Shown: positions 43,111 to 54,388, numbered from the stretch's first letter. The stretch is 64,000 nt of DNA from Tigriopus japonicus (GCA_010645155.1 JAAGOF010000220.1:1225477-1289476), one strand, 5' to 3'. Numbers and translations: made by a program. Notes: generated from the sequence alone by a model not told the origin.

Positions 43111-43840
43111 GGCATCTTAACCACCATGAGCCGGATCAACGATAAAGTCATGAACACGCGTCAATGCAAAAAGTGGAGGGGGTTATCGATGTTGAGCCAT
43201 TTTTTACTCTCTCATAGCTAGGGGTTGATTCCTACTGTAACCACATGTAAAGCCAAAAAAATGCCAAGACTCACAAAATTCAGGGAGAGTTGATTTTTTT
43301 GCAATTTGTCCCATGGTTTGCTCTCAGCAGATGGATTCGCATTTGATTTGACGGCGCCTCGTAATTACTATTAAAGGGGTTTGAGCAAGGACGTTAGGTC
43401 TACTCAATGTAGTGAGAAAGAATTTCCTTCTGGGCCCACCAAAATATGCCCGGCATACTGGTTACTAAAATCTGGCTTTAGGTCTTCTGATTAGCCAAGT
43501 GTGTTAGTTCTTGGACCTTCATGTCTAACCTTAAAGAATCCTGCTAACTAAAAAAATTCTGACGAGCAGGAACTCATCACAAATATTGTTTAAGATAATT
43601 TTAGTGAAATTTGGCTTCAAAATTCGTCATTAAGTGTACGTAAAATAGGGGCAAAGTCTCCTCATTTAAGAACTAGCCCAACATATACTTGTTTCAAAAA
43701 CAAAAAGATTGAACATGAAGCTCATTTTTCAAAAACTAAATTTTCGTTCTGTCAATTGCATGACTTTATGGTCTGCAAATTTTTGTTTATTTCTTTTGGT
43801 CTGAAAAAAGTGGTAGTAAATTACAGAAAACTAAATCTTC
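43111..43840. other. spacer downstream of lectin gene 3
   Basis: A minus-strand AATAAA (complement at 43786-43791) lies about 50 bp after the stop codon of lectin gene 3 and is a good candidate polyadenylation signal. No other gene is seen. Confidence 0.45.
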
Positions 43841-45265
43841 TTACAACTTAGAAGGCTCACCGAACACTGCCAATTCACTGATTTGCAAGAATACTTCAAT
43901 GGGCGAGTTGAGCACAGTTACAAATCGTCCCAAAATCAAGGATGGACAAGTAACTCCACTCAACTGAGTGTCATATTGTTGAAATGGATAAAGACCGCAA
44001 AATCTCCTGCCACTTATATTGAAGGCAGCACCTTCTTCAGGTTCAGGACCACCGATCCAAACTTGGATCATTTGGTTTCGATAGGAGTTCCAGCATCCGT
44101 CCAGTCTTCCCAAAAATAAAACACGTGAGACCCTATAGTCTTCTCCAAGGTCGACTGAAATCCATTCCCCTTCTGACACGGTGTTCCCGGATTGCCAAAA
44201 AATGTCACCTTCAAAAGCTTTTCCATCCACAACCACTTTTGGAGAATAGGTTTGGCTAAAGTTTGAGCTAGTGATAACTCTTTTGTGAGTGGCCAAGTTG
44301 GCGCCCAGGAATTGGCAAAAATATTTGGAGGTGCGGCTTTTGTGCCAAATATTTTCATACATTTTGTTCATGGGATTGATTGTGGCGCCTTGGCGGTTGA
44401 ATTTTTTGAAGGTCCAGTTGGTGCATCTGCGACATTTTGAAATATTATTCCCTTCAGTCCATACTACCTTGCCTAAGGTCCAAACCAAGGACTTGGGTCC
44501 ATTATCTACAGGCACTTCTTGACCCAAGGATATGAATCGAGGTGTTTTGGGGTCTCCAGCTAAAATTGACATTTGATCTACGAACTCGTCAGTCTCTTCC
44601 ATGGGCAGAATTCCACCCAAACTAAAACACCTAAACATGGCCTCATCGAAGGTATCATTGGAATATACCTCTCTCAATAAGATTGTTTCAGAACCAACAT
44701 TAATTGATTTGTTGAAACCTTTGGCCCGGGCTTGAATGGCAAATAGATCTTGAGCAGTGGTGTGATTGTTTTGACCCAAACCGTAAGTGATATTTTCAGA
44801 GGGATCCCTGTTTTTGTCTGATCCAAAAGTGGTATTGTCTGAGGAATCACTATTTTGTTCGGATCCAAAAGTGGTATTGTCTGAGGGAACATTGTTCTGG
44901 CTTGATCCAAACATGACATTGTTGAGATCATAACTGATCTGTCCTATGGCATAAGTAACGTTTTTCTCAGTGATGAAACTTTTTAGGAACATGCCAGTGT
45001 GCGGTTCAGTATTTGGATCAAATTGCGTTTGGTTTATAAGTAAGCATTTTCCCGCCACATATGTCTTGGTATTGCTCCATCCTTTTGACGATAAATGGTA
45101 GTCTCCCTCATAAAGGTATTGAAAGCAATCTCGATCGATGTGACACAATAGCGCACACACCGTTTCTGCCACTGTGTGAACCCTCTTGTATGCCAACAGA
45201 GATGATCCAATGGAACTAAAGTAAACACAAGTTGATACAAAAATGAAAAAATGAATGTTACTCAT
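43841..45265 (-). CDS. secreted PAN / C-type lectin-like / F5/8-type C protein with Asn-rich repeats (paralogue 3)
   Basis: A 474-residue single-exon protein. The signal peptide is about residues 1-25 (MSNIHFFIFVSTCVYFSSIG). The PAN-like region has AETVCALLCHIDRDC. Residues 115-170 are four 14-residue repeats (DNTTFGSEQNSDSS type) not present in the other paralogues. The C-type-lectin-like domain follows (RCFSLGGILPMEETDEF, VWTLGKVVWTEG, CRRCTNWTF, KYFCQFLG). The C-terminal F5/8-type C domain is NLATHKRVITSS, VVVDGKAFEG, GEWISVDLGEDYRV, QVWIGGPEPEEG, LQISELAVFG. There are many N-glycosylation sequons in and around the repeat. It is the most divergent of the four. Secreted recognition role inferred. 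Confidence 0.85.
   Translation of the reverse strand: MSNIHFFIFVSTCVYFSSIGSSLLAYKRVHTVAETVCALLCHIDRDCFQYLYEGDYHLSSKGWSNTKTYVAGKCLLINQTQFDPNTEPHTGMFLKSFITEKNVTYAIGQISYDLNNVMFGSSQNNVPSDNTTFGSEQNSDSSDNTTFGSDKNRDPSENITYGLGQNNHTTAQDLFAIQARAKGFNKSINVGSETILLREVYSNDTFDEAMFRCFSLGGILPMEETDEFVDQMSILAGDPKTPRFISLGQEVPVDNGPKSLVWTLGKVVWTEGNNISKCRRCTNWTFKKFNRQGATINPMNKMYENIWHKSRTSKYFCQFLGANLATHKRVITSSNFSQTYSPKVVVDGKAFEGDIFWQSGNTVSEGEWISVDLGEDYRVSRVLFLGRLDGCWNSYRNQMIQVWIGGPEPEEGAAFNISGRRFCGLYPFQQYDTQLSGVTCPSLILGRFVTVLNSPIEVFLQISELAVFGEPSKL
44756..44923 (-). repeat. four 42-bp coding repeats in lectin gene 3
   Basis: The repeats encode residues 115-170. The two central units are nearly identical (DNTTFGS-x-x-N-x-D-x-S); the outer two have diverged. 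The unit is a multiple of three, so copy number can change without frameshift, and each unit brings at most one N-x-T/S sequon. Confidence 0.85.
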
Positions 45266-45332
45266 GGTGGCGGCAGATTAAATGCAAATTTGACAAATGC
45301 CTCTTTTGTTGCCATAAAGTGTTTGTCGGGAT

Positions 45333-45345
45333 TGCAAAATTGCAC
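45333..45345 (-). promoter_or_regulatory. palindromic upstream element of lectin gene 3
   Basis: Coding strand GTGCAATTTTGCA, 68 bp before the start codon; same 6-2-6 inverted design as in the other paralogues. Confidence 0.45.
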
Positions 45346-45481
45346 TTCAGCAAAAACAACTGTATTCTGGACAACAACGCTTAGAACTATCATTTTCTGT
45401 TATAAACTCAAAAAGTTCTCTCTCATAATAAATATTGCCTTTACTCCTCTTCTCTATCTTCATTTGTTGATAGTGATTTGA

Positions 45482-47690
45482 GGCAGGCACACACAATAAC
45501 TTAATAAGATATTGTAAGAATCTGCGTTGCGTGGTTATAGACGAGATGACGTTGAGCTCAAAAACGGAAAGTGTTTGACGATCCTCTCACAACCTTTCAC
45601 GGTTCTGCGCTGTTTGCCCTAGGCTGTACAATCTTCATTGTTTGTTGCTGAAAAAGCAGGAAATCGACATTTGAGGGGGCTTTTAACCTACTTTTAAGCA
45701 TCCCTTTGTCACGAAATAAAAAAGAAAGGCAAAGAGCTAGCTCCAAAGAATCGGTTTGGTGTTTTGGAGGAGGTCCAAAAAGAAGAGGAAATCCGAAATT
45801 CTACCCAACTTTGTCCATCTTAGAGGACAAGTCTTCACACATTTTCTCATCATTCGTTAATACCAGGACCAAAAGGCGATTTTTAAAACCACAGAATTCC
45901 ACTAAATATGATGATGACCTGTGTAGCCTTTTTTTCATTCAAAAGCAAGTTTTTCAAAAATCCGTGTTTTAAGTGGGTTTTACGTAATTCTATGTCTTTG
46001 ACTTTTTGTGTTACAACATACAAAAATGGCATTTTTTCCATCTTAATTAAATTTTCAGACTAATTTTGTTTGATAATTTGGGTGTTTATATGCCCAGAGA
46101 TACTTTCCGCTTCATTGGGTCAAAAATGGACCGCCTGAGCTCAAGTATCGCCGATTTTATTTCAACATTGAAAAATACTGAATTTAGTAGATTATTAGCA
46201 AGATAAACTATAATATAGGCCTGACTGAAAAATGAAAAAAAAAATGAAAGAGGGTTATTTCAGTACCGGGTAGCTCTGGCATGGGTGTCAAATATGAGTA
46301 GTGTTTAGATTTAATCCTCAATAATCAAGTATGTCAATGTTTCAGAGGTAGATGAAATCAGGGGTAAACTAAATAATTCCTGCGGAAAGGAGCAATAAAT
46401 TGGAAAAGCTTCCAGTGCAGTGATGTAGGCAAATCTCGACCGTATTCATGCTTTAGTACGAGTTTAGAACAAGATTAATGCCAAAACAAGGGGAATAAAT
46501 CCATTTCTAGAATTCAATTGTAAAACTAGAAAATTTGCCCCTCAATGTTTTATTTTTCCATTTATTTATACCGTAAATGATTATTCAAAAAAGGATAACA
46601 TTTTTATAATTTCACCTTAAGGTACATGAAATGTTAAACATGCCAACTCGATTAGATCCAAAGGCTGGAGGTTCTTTTCTGTGCTCACTAACTCATTCGA
46701 TTTCATACTTAAAGGTAAGCATATCAATGAAGGTTTTGAGAACAGATCATCATTTGGAAGCATAAATCATTTTTGCATTTCTTCGTCATTTGTGTCCCAA
46801 TGTCGTCTTTGGAACTGCTTGGAGTTTTCGAACATCATCATTGATGTCAATGGCTGGGGCTTCTTGGGAGCTTCTCTGTATCACTTAAGGCTTTTAAAAG
46901 ACCAAAAGAACTTTGAGAATCTTCATCAGACTTTGAAGGGCAAACGATGGTTAATCGGGAAGGTGGATGGTCCATTGACACTTCATAAACTAGATTTCTT
47001 TTGACGTTACGCTTGGTTCCACCAACAAAACAGCTAAACAGATTCTTCCTTCAATGTTCAGGTTGGTTTATCAATTCTATTTTCTTGCCCAGCTCTGATA
47101 TTCATTCACTTGGATCTTTTAGAACTCTTGGCTAGCTCCTTTGGTAACTAGTTGGGTGAAACCACTCGTTTAATAATGTGCAGAATCCGATTTCCACTAC
47201 TTCTTGCATTGCTTGATTGTTCTGGCACTTGACATGAAGCTTATTAACCTTAGATATTTACTGAGGATTTGAAGCAAAAACTCTCTGTACATAGAAATGA
47301 GTTCACTCGATGTACCTCCTCAGGCTGCTCGCGCCAAACACCCAAAAAGAGGGAGGGCAGCTGCTGAGTTAACCTCTCTATTGGTGTCAGACAAGATTTT
47401 CCCCCAAATATGGATTTTGCAAGCTTTTTAAGAAACTTAATAATTTAGTTGGAACTTATTTCTTTGTTAAAGTTAAACATGGAAAAAATAATAGCGTGAA
47501 AAAAGGAAAAATGCAAATCATGATCATGATCCCGTGCTGTCATGCCCTCTTACTGAAGTTGGTCGTTAATCATGTAGGAACCCAAACATGTTTGTTTTTT
47601 GACAAAATTTGACATGAAAGCCAACTAGCTTTATTGCATCATTTCAAAAAAAAGTGAAAGGAAAGCCGATTCAAAGAAGATTTATGTTGT
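45482..47690. other. 2.2 kb without a recognised gene
   Basis: AT-rich. An open frame at 45706-45972 (..ESVWCFGGGPKRRGNPKFYPT..) and another at 46681-47004 (..IIIDVNGWGFLGASLYHLRL..) are longer than most chance frames, but neither starts with ATG nor shows a known domain. No repeat partner seen in the window. Confidence 0.3.
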
Positions 47691-47849
47691 TTTAAATTTC
47701 CTCAGCTAGTTTTTTAGGAAGTATTTCTTGAAGAATCCAGATTTTGTTTGGCATTCCATGACATGGTGCTTTGGACATTCGCACCAGGGCTCGAGATATG
47801 TGAAACCACAGATCATATAATGGCTGGTCTGTGATGAAACCATAATTTT

Positions 47850-47960
47850 CACCAGGGTTGAAAGGTGGCCGAATCCTCGGCCATTTCTGCCAAAAGCGGC
47901 CGAATTTGAAAGCCGGTGGCCAAAAGAACAAAAATCTTCCGGCCACTACCAAAAGTGAGC
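47850..47960. repeat. GGCCGAA word patch with hAT-like edge
   Basis: CAGGGTTGAAAGGTGGCCGA begins a ~110-bp patch with five GGCC/CGGCC words (GGCCGAATCC, CGGCCATTT, GCGGCCGAAT, GTGGCCAAAA, CGGCCACT). Resembles one end of a word-repeat element; no partner end found. Confidence 0.3.
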
Positions 47961-48039
47961 GACGGCGTTGCTCACAGTACATGACTCTACTTACTACTCG
48001 CTGAGGGGCCTCGCGGCTACTCGCGTTAAAAACTGCACT

Positions 48040-48555
48040 CAAATGCCTGACTTCTATTCAGAAGGGCATGATATAGGCACAGAAGGATTACACATCTGTA
48101 CAGATGGTTGTAAAAATGTTAAGGGCACTGGCTTGGCAATATATATTTCAAGCATTGAACAGTATAAACTCCCTAAATACTGCCACATATTCTAAGCTGA
48201 AACATATGCACTCTTCAAAGGTGCCCAAAAGGCAACCACCTTGGTAGGTACGGAAAAATGGAAAGAAGTAGTAATTTTATGTGACAATCAATCAGTCATT
48301 ATAGTGGTCTCCAATGGCGATGGCAACACCTTGACACTAAAATATTTTATTAAAGCAATGTCCAGATTAGCAGAACTTGCAAAGGTAAAGGTGATTTGGA
48401 TCCGAAGACACTCTGGCTTGGAAAATAATGAAATTGTCGATCGGCTTGCAAAGCAAGCAATCGAAAAAGGCAAAGAAAGCTTTGTACTACCTCCCGTATC
48501 GCTAATAAAAACACGGCTGAACAAAGAACTACAAAGACTTTGGGAAAAAGAGTGA
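48040..48555 (+). pseudogene. LINE-type RNase H domain with one in-frame stop
   Basis: LHICTDGCKNVKGTGLAIY carries the first catalytic Asp. After a TAA at 48193-48195 the same frame continues with AETYALFKGAQKA (Glu), VVILCDNQSVIIVV (Asp), and KVIWIRRHSGLENNEIVDRL (His and last Asp). The order D-E-D-D is that of the RNase H found at the end of ORF2 in I/R1-type LINEs. No RT is adjacent; the RT fragment at 39990-40172 could be of the same family. An extra open frame to 48737 is unassigned. Confidence 0.7.
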
Positions 48556-48925
48556 AGAAATTTAAAGACAAACAAACAAAGAGCTTTGCAAAGTGTGTTT
48601 CTTTGCCCAATGAAAAGAATTCACACAAGCATTTATCTCGAGTCGAAAATGAAAGGACTGATGTTAGGGCGCTTAATCAAACAGAATTAGAGCGGCCGAA
48701 AATATTTGAAAAAGAAAAACAAATTTCTGAATACTAATTAATATGGAACATATCAAATTAATTGATATCATGTACCACCCAAATATTTAAAAAAAATCAC
48801 ATAAAATTTTCATGAAACGTTCAAAGAATTGATTTAAGATTTTTTAAAGGTTTAATATACATGTATTAAGTCTTTAACATATTAAGTACATATATTAATA
48901 TTATGTATATTAAGTCTTTAATATA
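48556..48925. other. AT-rich spacer before the Tc1 element
   Basis: Contains several copies of a TTAAGTCTTTAATATAC-like word at 48855-48925 and no other feature. Confidence 0.35.
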
Positions 48926-50305
48926 CAGTCAGGAGCAAAAGTATTTGTAACGTGACGAGAAAACCAGAAAATCCTTTATATCCAATTAAATACTATGCTA
49001 AGAAGTTTGTAAGAATGAAATATTTTTTTCCGATTAAGAATTATACCAGTTTCCCGCAATTGTTTTATAAAAATGTCTGAAACTAACTTTTAATTATTAA
49101 AAATAAAATTTTAGATAGTGCAAAAGTATTCGTAACGCGCAAAAAAGTTAACAAAATAGGTTTATAAACAGATTTTTCATCAGAAAAAAATTGATCGAAA
49201 GATGTAGAACATTCTGGAAAGCCGGAGAAAAGTCATTTAGTCTCCTTTTTTCCAAGATTTTCTAGATCTTTCTCGGATCTTATAAATTTTACGGAATTGA
49301 ACAATTGCTTCACAGTCAGCCAATCATGACCAGGACTTGAAGTTGAAGATAGTAAGTCTTCATCATGGAGGCAAGGGCTACAGAGCCATTTCGAAGCTTC
49401 TGGACATCCCGATTTCAACTATTCAGTACGTCGTGAAGAAGGCACAAAAAGAACGGAACGGTTGAGAACCTCCCAAGATCCGGTCGTCCAAGGAAACTGT
49501 CAGCCAGACTTGAGAGGAAGATTGTCAGAGAGGTCACAAATAATCCTCGAACAACGGTCAAGGACATCCGGAACAGTCTCAGTGAAAATGGATTGTCCAT
49601 CTCGAGGTTTACTGTTGTTCGCTCACTTCACAAAGCAGGATTGAAGTCTTGTCGCCCACGGAAGACTCCCTTGCTCAAGGATAGACACTTGAAGGCTCGC
49701 TTGGAATTTGCCAAGAAGTACCTTGACAAGACCAGTGACTTTTGGTCTAGGATTCTTTGGTCAGATGAGACAAAGGTTGAGCTTTTTGGTCACAACAATG
49801 TTCAAAGGATTTGGCGACGGAAAGGAGAAGCGTTTCATCCAAAAAACACCATCCCTACGGTCAAGCACGGTGGAGGATCGATCATGTTATGGGGCTCCTT
49901 TTCCGCCAAAGGCACCGGTAACCTCGTGAGAATTCATGGGACAATGAAAAAAGAAGACTATCGGGATATCTTGGCTGAGAATCTCCAGAGTTCAGCGCGG
50001 AAACTTCGGCTTGGTCGACAGCTCGTCTTCCAGCACGACAACGACCCTAAGCACAACAGCATTTTGGTCAAGAAATGGTTGAAGGACAATCGGATTAAGG
50101 TCTTGGACTGGCCCTCCATGAATCCGGACCTTAATCCAATTGAAAACCTTTGGAGAGAATTAAAAGTCCGTATCCGTGCAAGACGTCCAAAGACAATTGA
50201 CAAACTGGAGCAAATCTGTTTTGAAGAATGGGCTAACATTCCTTCAGATGTATGTAAACATCTTGTAAATGATTATAAAAAACGTCTCTTAAGTAGCAAA
50301 TAAAA
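48926..50305 (+). mobile_element. Tc1-type DNA transposon, right end missing
   Basis: The left end CAGTCAGGAGCAAAAGTATT follows a TA at 48924-48925, as expected for Tc1 insertion. GCAAAAGTATTTGTAACG (from 48936) recurs as GCAAAAGTATTCGTAACG at about 49119, the two direct repeats of an IR/DR-type end. The right inverted repeat is absent: the transposase stop is followed within a few bases by Gypsy protease codons, so the element is truncated at the junction. Confidence 0.8.
49310..50303 (+). pseudogene. Tc1 transposase (DD34E) with one frameshift
   Basis: The N-terminal paired-type helix-turn-helix reads GKGYRAISKLLDIPISTIQY. The frame breaks in the A5 run at 49446-49450, then continues [19 protein letters not shown] (with the GRPRK AT-hook-like motif), [16 protein letters not shown]. 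The catalytic core has [27 protein letters not shown] and [15 protein letters not shown]. By my count 34 residues lie between the second Asp and the Glu. No clear start codon is seen upstream. Otherwise the domain is complete, so the copy is young. Confidence 0.85.
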
Positions 50306-50310
50306 CAACT

Positions 50311-53277
50311 ATAAATACTTGGGGTTATCGTTCTATTTCTCTTCAACTTGGATCTAAACTTATATCGTGGCGCTTTATCATCGCGGATGTGGAAACTCCA
50401 ATCCTTGGCAGTGATTTTTTGCGTGCTTCAGGTTATCTCTTGGATGTCCGCCGACAGAGATTAATTGACCCCAATTGCCCTCTCGTGACGGTTCCGTTAC
50501 TATCAATTGGTTCAGTTCCTCACCACATCCGCGGCATTGAATCTCTTCAGGTGGCCACCGATCCTTATCAACGTCTTCTGGGAGAGTTTCCCTCTCTTAC
50601 AACTCCTTCTTTTGGAGCCACAACCATGCCTCACGGTGTCACTCACTTTATTGACACTGGTGGACAATTGCCTCGCGCTAAACCCCGACGTTTAGACCCT
50701 AGACGATTCGGCGCTGCAAAGAACACTATGGAAGAAAATATCAAACTTGGCATTGCCCGTCGCTCCAACTCTTCCGTTGCCAGTCCAATAGTTGTTGTAC
50801 CAAAATCGGATGGTTCTTGGCGAATATGTGGTGACTATGTTGCCTTAAATGCTGTGACAAAACAGGATAGATATCCTCTTCCCCACATTCTTGATTTCAC
50901 TGCTTCTCTCCACGGCAAGAGTTTTTTCAGCAAAATTGATCTCATGAAAGGATATAACCAAATTCCGGTTGAACCCTCACACGTCCACAAGACCGCTGTC
51001 ACTACTCCCTTTGGACTTTTCGAATTTCCCAGGATGCCTTTTGGGTTGCGCAACGCTGGCAATACCTTCCAAAGAATGATGGACGCCGTTCTCAGTGATT
51101 TCCCTTTCGTATTTTGTTACCTTGATGATTTGTTAGTCACAAGTGAAAACCAATCAGAGCATCTGTCTCATTTGAGACTGGTCTTTCAGCGACTATCAGA
51201 TCATGGCCTTGTAATAAATCCTCCAAAATGCGAATTTGGGAAGTCATCACTCACTTTCCTTGGCCATCAGGTGGACAATCATGGCGCTTCTCCCCTCCCT
51301 AATAAAGTTGATGCTGTGCGTCATTTTCCTCTTCCATCAACGGTTCGTGGATTGCAAGAATACTTGGGCCTTATCAACTTCTATCGCCGATTCATTCCGA
51401 ATGTTGCATCTACCTTACTTCCTTTATATCGTATTCTAACATCTTCAGGCAAGGCACATTGCAAGGCAAGCCGTTCTCCTGTCGTGTGGGACGATGACTC
51501 CCGCCGCGCATTCGAACTATCCAAAAAAGCTCTTGCTGATACCACCATGCTCGTCCATCAGGATCCTCATGCAGAACTTGCACTTACAACTGATGCCTCT
51601 GACTATGCGATTGGAGCCGTTTTGGAGCAACGGTCATTCGCCAAAGGTTCTTTCTGGCAACCTTTGGCATATTTTAGCAAGAAACTCCGCGCTTCCGAAG
51701 TTGTCTACAGTGCGTATGACAAAGAACTCCTCGCCGTCAAGTTGGCCGTTCGCCACTTCCGCTGGCAACTTGAAGCCCGGCCGTTCACAGTTTTCACTGA
51801 TCATTTGCCCCTCACTTTTGCCTTACATCGGAAGACTCCTGCCTGGACTGCCCGGCAACAGAGGACAATTTCGGAACTTAGCCAGTACTCCCTAGATATT
51901 CGACACATCTCTGGGAAATCTAATTCTGTGGCCGACGCCCTGTCCCGTGCTCCTATCAACCTGGTCTCTCATTATTCGACCGTTCTTGCATTACGTACCT
52001 TGGTTGACTTCGACCAAATAGCTGATGCTCAGTTGGTAGACCAATCTATTCCTCTTATTTCTACATCGTCTGGCCTGAAATTTACCAAACTGGATCTCAA
52101 AAATGGACGGTCCTTGTTATGCGATATTTCCACTGGACACCCTCGCCCATGGATTCCAGAAAACTTCCGTCGAACAGTTTTTGATGCTATCCATGGTTTG
52201 AGTCATCCCTCAATCCGTTCCACCATCAAAATGATCTCTTCTCGCTTTGTTTGGAATGGCATGTCTTCCAAATGCCGCCAATGGGCTAAGCAGTGCCTTG
52301 ATTGCCAACGTTCAAAGATTCACCGTCATGTCAAGTCTCCACCTGAAACTTTCTCAGTACCATCCGAACGATTTAGTCACATTCACGTTGATTTGGTAGG
52401 CCCACTTCCCCCATGTCAAGGTTTCACACACCTCTTGACTATTGTTGATCGTTTCACACGTTGGCCAGAGGTTGTCCCTCTTTCCTCCACTGACACCATC
52501 TCTGTCTCTCGGGCTCTACTCAACGGTTGGATTTCTCGCTATGGTGTTCCCCAACATATCACATCCGATCGGGGTGTACAATTTACCAGCCGATTGTGGA
52601 CATCCCTTGGCGAACTCTATGGATCATCTCTTCACAGAACTACTTCCTACCATCCTACTTCCAATGGCATTGTCGAACGTTTTCACCGCCACCTCAAATC
52701 TAGCCTCAAAGCGGCTCTCGCTGACTCAAGTACAAATTGGGTTGATCACTTACCCTGGGTTCTACTTGGAATCCGTACTGCTCCCAAAGAAGACCTCGGT
52801 ACTTCTTTCGCTGAACTGGTGTATGGGTCCCCTACAGCAGTTCCTGGTCATTTCTTACCACCCTCCCTTCCTCAACCTACAACCCCTTCCGAGCATTTAC
52901 GTCAATTACGTGAGATAGTGGGTTCTTTGGCCCCAATTCCCACATCTCGCCACTGTTCGCTTACCTCTTACATTCCTACCTCACTTCTAAATTCCAAATT
53001 CGTTTTCGTTCGCCGTGGTCCGCAAGCTGGTCCCCTATCTGCACCACCCTACTTAGGGCCATATCGTGTTATATCTGTTGGCCCCAAGACTTTCCATTTG
53101 GATTACGGAGGTCGTGATGAGGTCGTATCCATTGATCGCCTCAAGCCCGCACATATCGATCTTTCACAGCCTATTCACGTCGCAACACCCCCAAAACGTG
53201 GTCGACCACCATTACTACCTCAACCAATTTCATCCCATCTACCATCTCGTACAATCCCAGTTACCAAGAAGCACTGA
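50311..53277 (+). CDS. pol: Gypsy/Ty3 Pol polyprotein, 5'-truncated
   Basis: Reading begins inside the retropepsin (..YRSISLQLGSKLISWRF, DVETPILGSDFLRASGYL), which has lost its catalytic DSG/DTG part. RT has SWRICGDYVALNAVT, FFSKIDLMKGYNQIPV, FPRMPFGLRNAGNTFQ and FCYLDDLLV. RNase H has LTTDASDYAIGAVLEQ, YDKELLAVKLAV, VFTDHLPL and VADALSRAP. Integrase has the zinc finger (HGLSHPSIRST, CLDCQRSK) and a core HVDLVGPLP, SDRGVQFTS, SNGIVERFHR with 35 residues between Asp and Glu. The C-terminus has YLGPYRVISVGPKTF. Over 960 codons are intact. The methionine-like first codon at 50389 is GTG and is not a true start. LTRs were not identified. Similar to the decayed copy at 61796-62979. Confidence 0.9.
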   Translation: MNTWGYRSISLQLGSKLISWRFIIADVETPILGSDFLRASGYLLDVRRQRLIDPNCPLVTVPLLSIGSVPHHIRGIESLQVATDPYQRLLGEFPSLTTPSFGATTMPHGVTHFIDTGGQLPRAKPRRLDPRRFGAAKNTMEENIKLGIARRSNSSVASPIVVVPKSDGSWRICGDYVALNAVTKQDRYPLPHILDFTASLHGKSFFSKIDLMKGYNQIPVEPSHVHKTAVTTPFGLFEFPRMPFGLRNAGNTFQRMMDAVLSDFPFVFCYLDDLLVTSENQSEHLSHLRLVFQRLSDHGLVINPPKCEFGKSSLTFLGHQVDNHGASPLPNKVDAVRHFPLPSTVRGLQEYLGLINFYRRFIPNVASTLLPLYRILTSSGKAHCKASRSPVVWDDDSRRAFELSKKALADTTMLVHQDPHAELALTTDASDYAIGAVLEQRSFAKGSFWQPLAYFSKKLRASEVVYSAYDKELLAVKLAVRHFRWQLEARPFTVFTDHLPLTFALHRKTPAWTARQQRTISELSQYSLDIRHISGKSNSVADALSRAPINLVSHYSTVLALRTLVDFDQIADAQLVDQSIPLISTSSGLKFTKLDLKNGRSLLCDISTGHPRPWIPENFRRTVFDAIHGLSHPSIRSTIKMISSRFVWNGMSSKCRQWAKQCLDCQRSKIHRHVKSPPETFSVPSERFSHIHVDLVGPLPPCQGFTHLLTIVDRFTRWPEVVPLSSTDTISVSRALLNGWISRYGVPQHITSDRGVQFTSRLWTSLGELYGSSLHRTTSYHPTSNGIVERFHRHLKSSLKAALADSSTNWVDHLPWVLLGIRTAPKEDLGTSFAELVYGSPTAVPGHFLPPSLPQPTTPSEHLRQLREIVGSLAPIPTSRHCSLTSYIPTSLLNSKFVFVRRGPQAGPLSAPPYLGPYRVISVGPKTFHLDYGGRDEVVSIDRLKPAHIDLSQPIHVATPPKRGRPPLLPQPISSHLPSRTIPVTKKH

Positions 53278-54388
53278 AATCATGGAGTTAGAGGCTATCG
53301 CTGAGAATTATGATTTCCAGTAAGAACAATTCAATTACATTCTTCTGCAAATGAGACCTTGTATATGTTGACAAGAATACGTATTTCAATTTTCAGCTCA
53401 ATCGAACGTGGGAGACAAAAGTTATGCTCACTTACTTAAATTGCTTCTGTCATATATATTATGAGTACAAAATATCAAAACTTTTTACAAAGTTAGGCAT
53501 AACAGTCTGTAGCACTGTCAGCCTGACGACTGCTACGAATGGCAACTTCACCAGGGCTGCCAGTTAAGTGTTCAACAAAAAAGTCATTTCACATGACAAT
53601 GCAATATTGTGCGCAAGGAAAACGCTCTAATGGCTTCAAGTGACGTTCTAAATATTCACCAATCAATTTCGTATCTAGTTAGATTAAGTTTTCCTAAAAA
53701 GTAAGAAACTCAATGCAAATCAGCATGGAGATTCATCAAGAGCTGACATTACCGAGTCAATTCACAGCAGCACTGGGCTTGAACGCGCATCGAGGTTTAA
53801 GGAGAACGAGAAGGTTATCTTCCGGCACCCACGGTTTTGGCCAGCCTTGGCCTTCAAAAGCTATGAAGGTCAAACATTATGCTTTCAAAGGTAAGCTGAG
53901 ATCATGAGCGTCAATTCGGTAGTAAATAGTGCATAGGTAAAGTTGCCTCAAACAGGTCGAACCCAAGAACCACAGTACAATGGAACCGACGTCTTGGGAC
54001 CAAAATGGCACATGCGCGTACTCTTTTATTATAGCGCTCTACTCTGGACCATAAATTGACTACAGGTACTTCCATGTTATGGTGCAGCTTTCGTCGTAAG
54101 TCTCCTGAAAGTAAATGATAACACCTGTTTAGGTGGTTTGTTGATTCTTCAATGGCATTGTATTAAAACATTGCTTCATACTATTCTTATCCTTCCAATG
54201 AGCTAAACATCAAAATTCTCAAACACCTAATTTTTTTACCTATTTCTCCTGAATTTTCCAGAACACTGCCATATATGCGTCTTCTTTTGTGATCAATCTT
54301 GATTTTTCACCTCGCACAACATTTCTGGATTCTTGATCTGTCTTGTCCATGCTTTCGCTAGATGCCAATGGCATGGAGACCAATTGAC
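53278..54388. other. spacer after the Gypsy pol
   Basis: No LTR or purine tract was recognised after the stop codon. A 64-residue frame at 53713-53907 has no domain. Confidence 0.3.

Noticed and set aside
45706..45972. 88-residue frame as a host gene
   Set aside because: No ATG start, no recognisable domain, no second copy; left in the spacer description.
50290..50330. Right inverted repeat of the Tc1 element at ATAAATACTTGGGG
   Set aside because: Its resemblance to the left end is limited to AAGTATTT, and the same bases read as Gypsy protease codons, so the right end is more simply absent.
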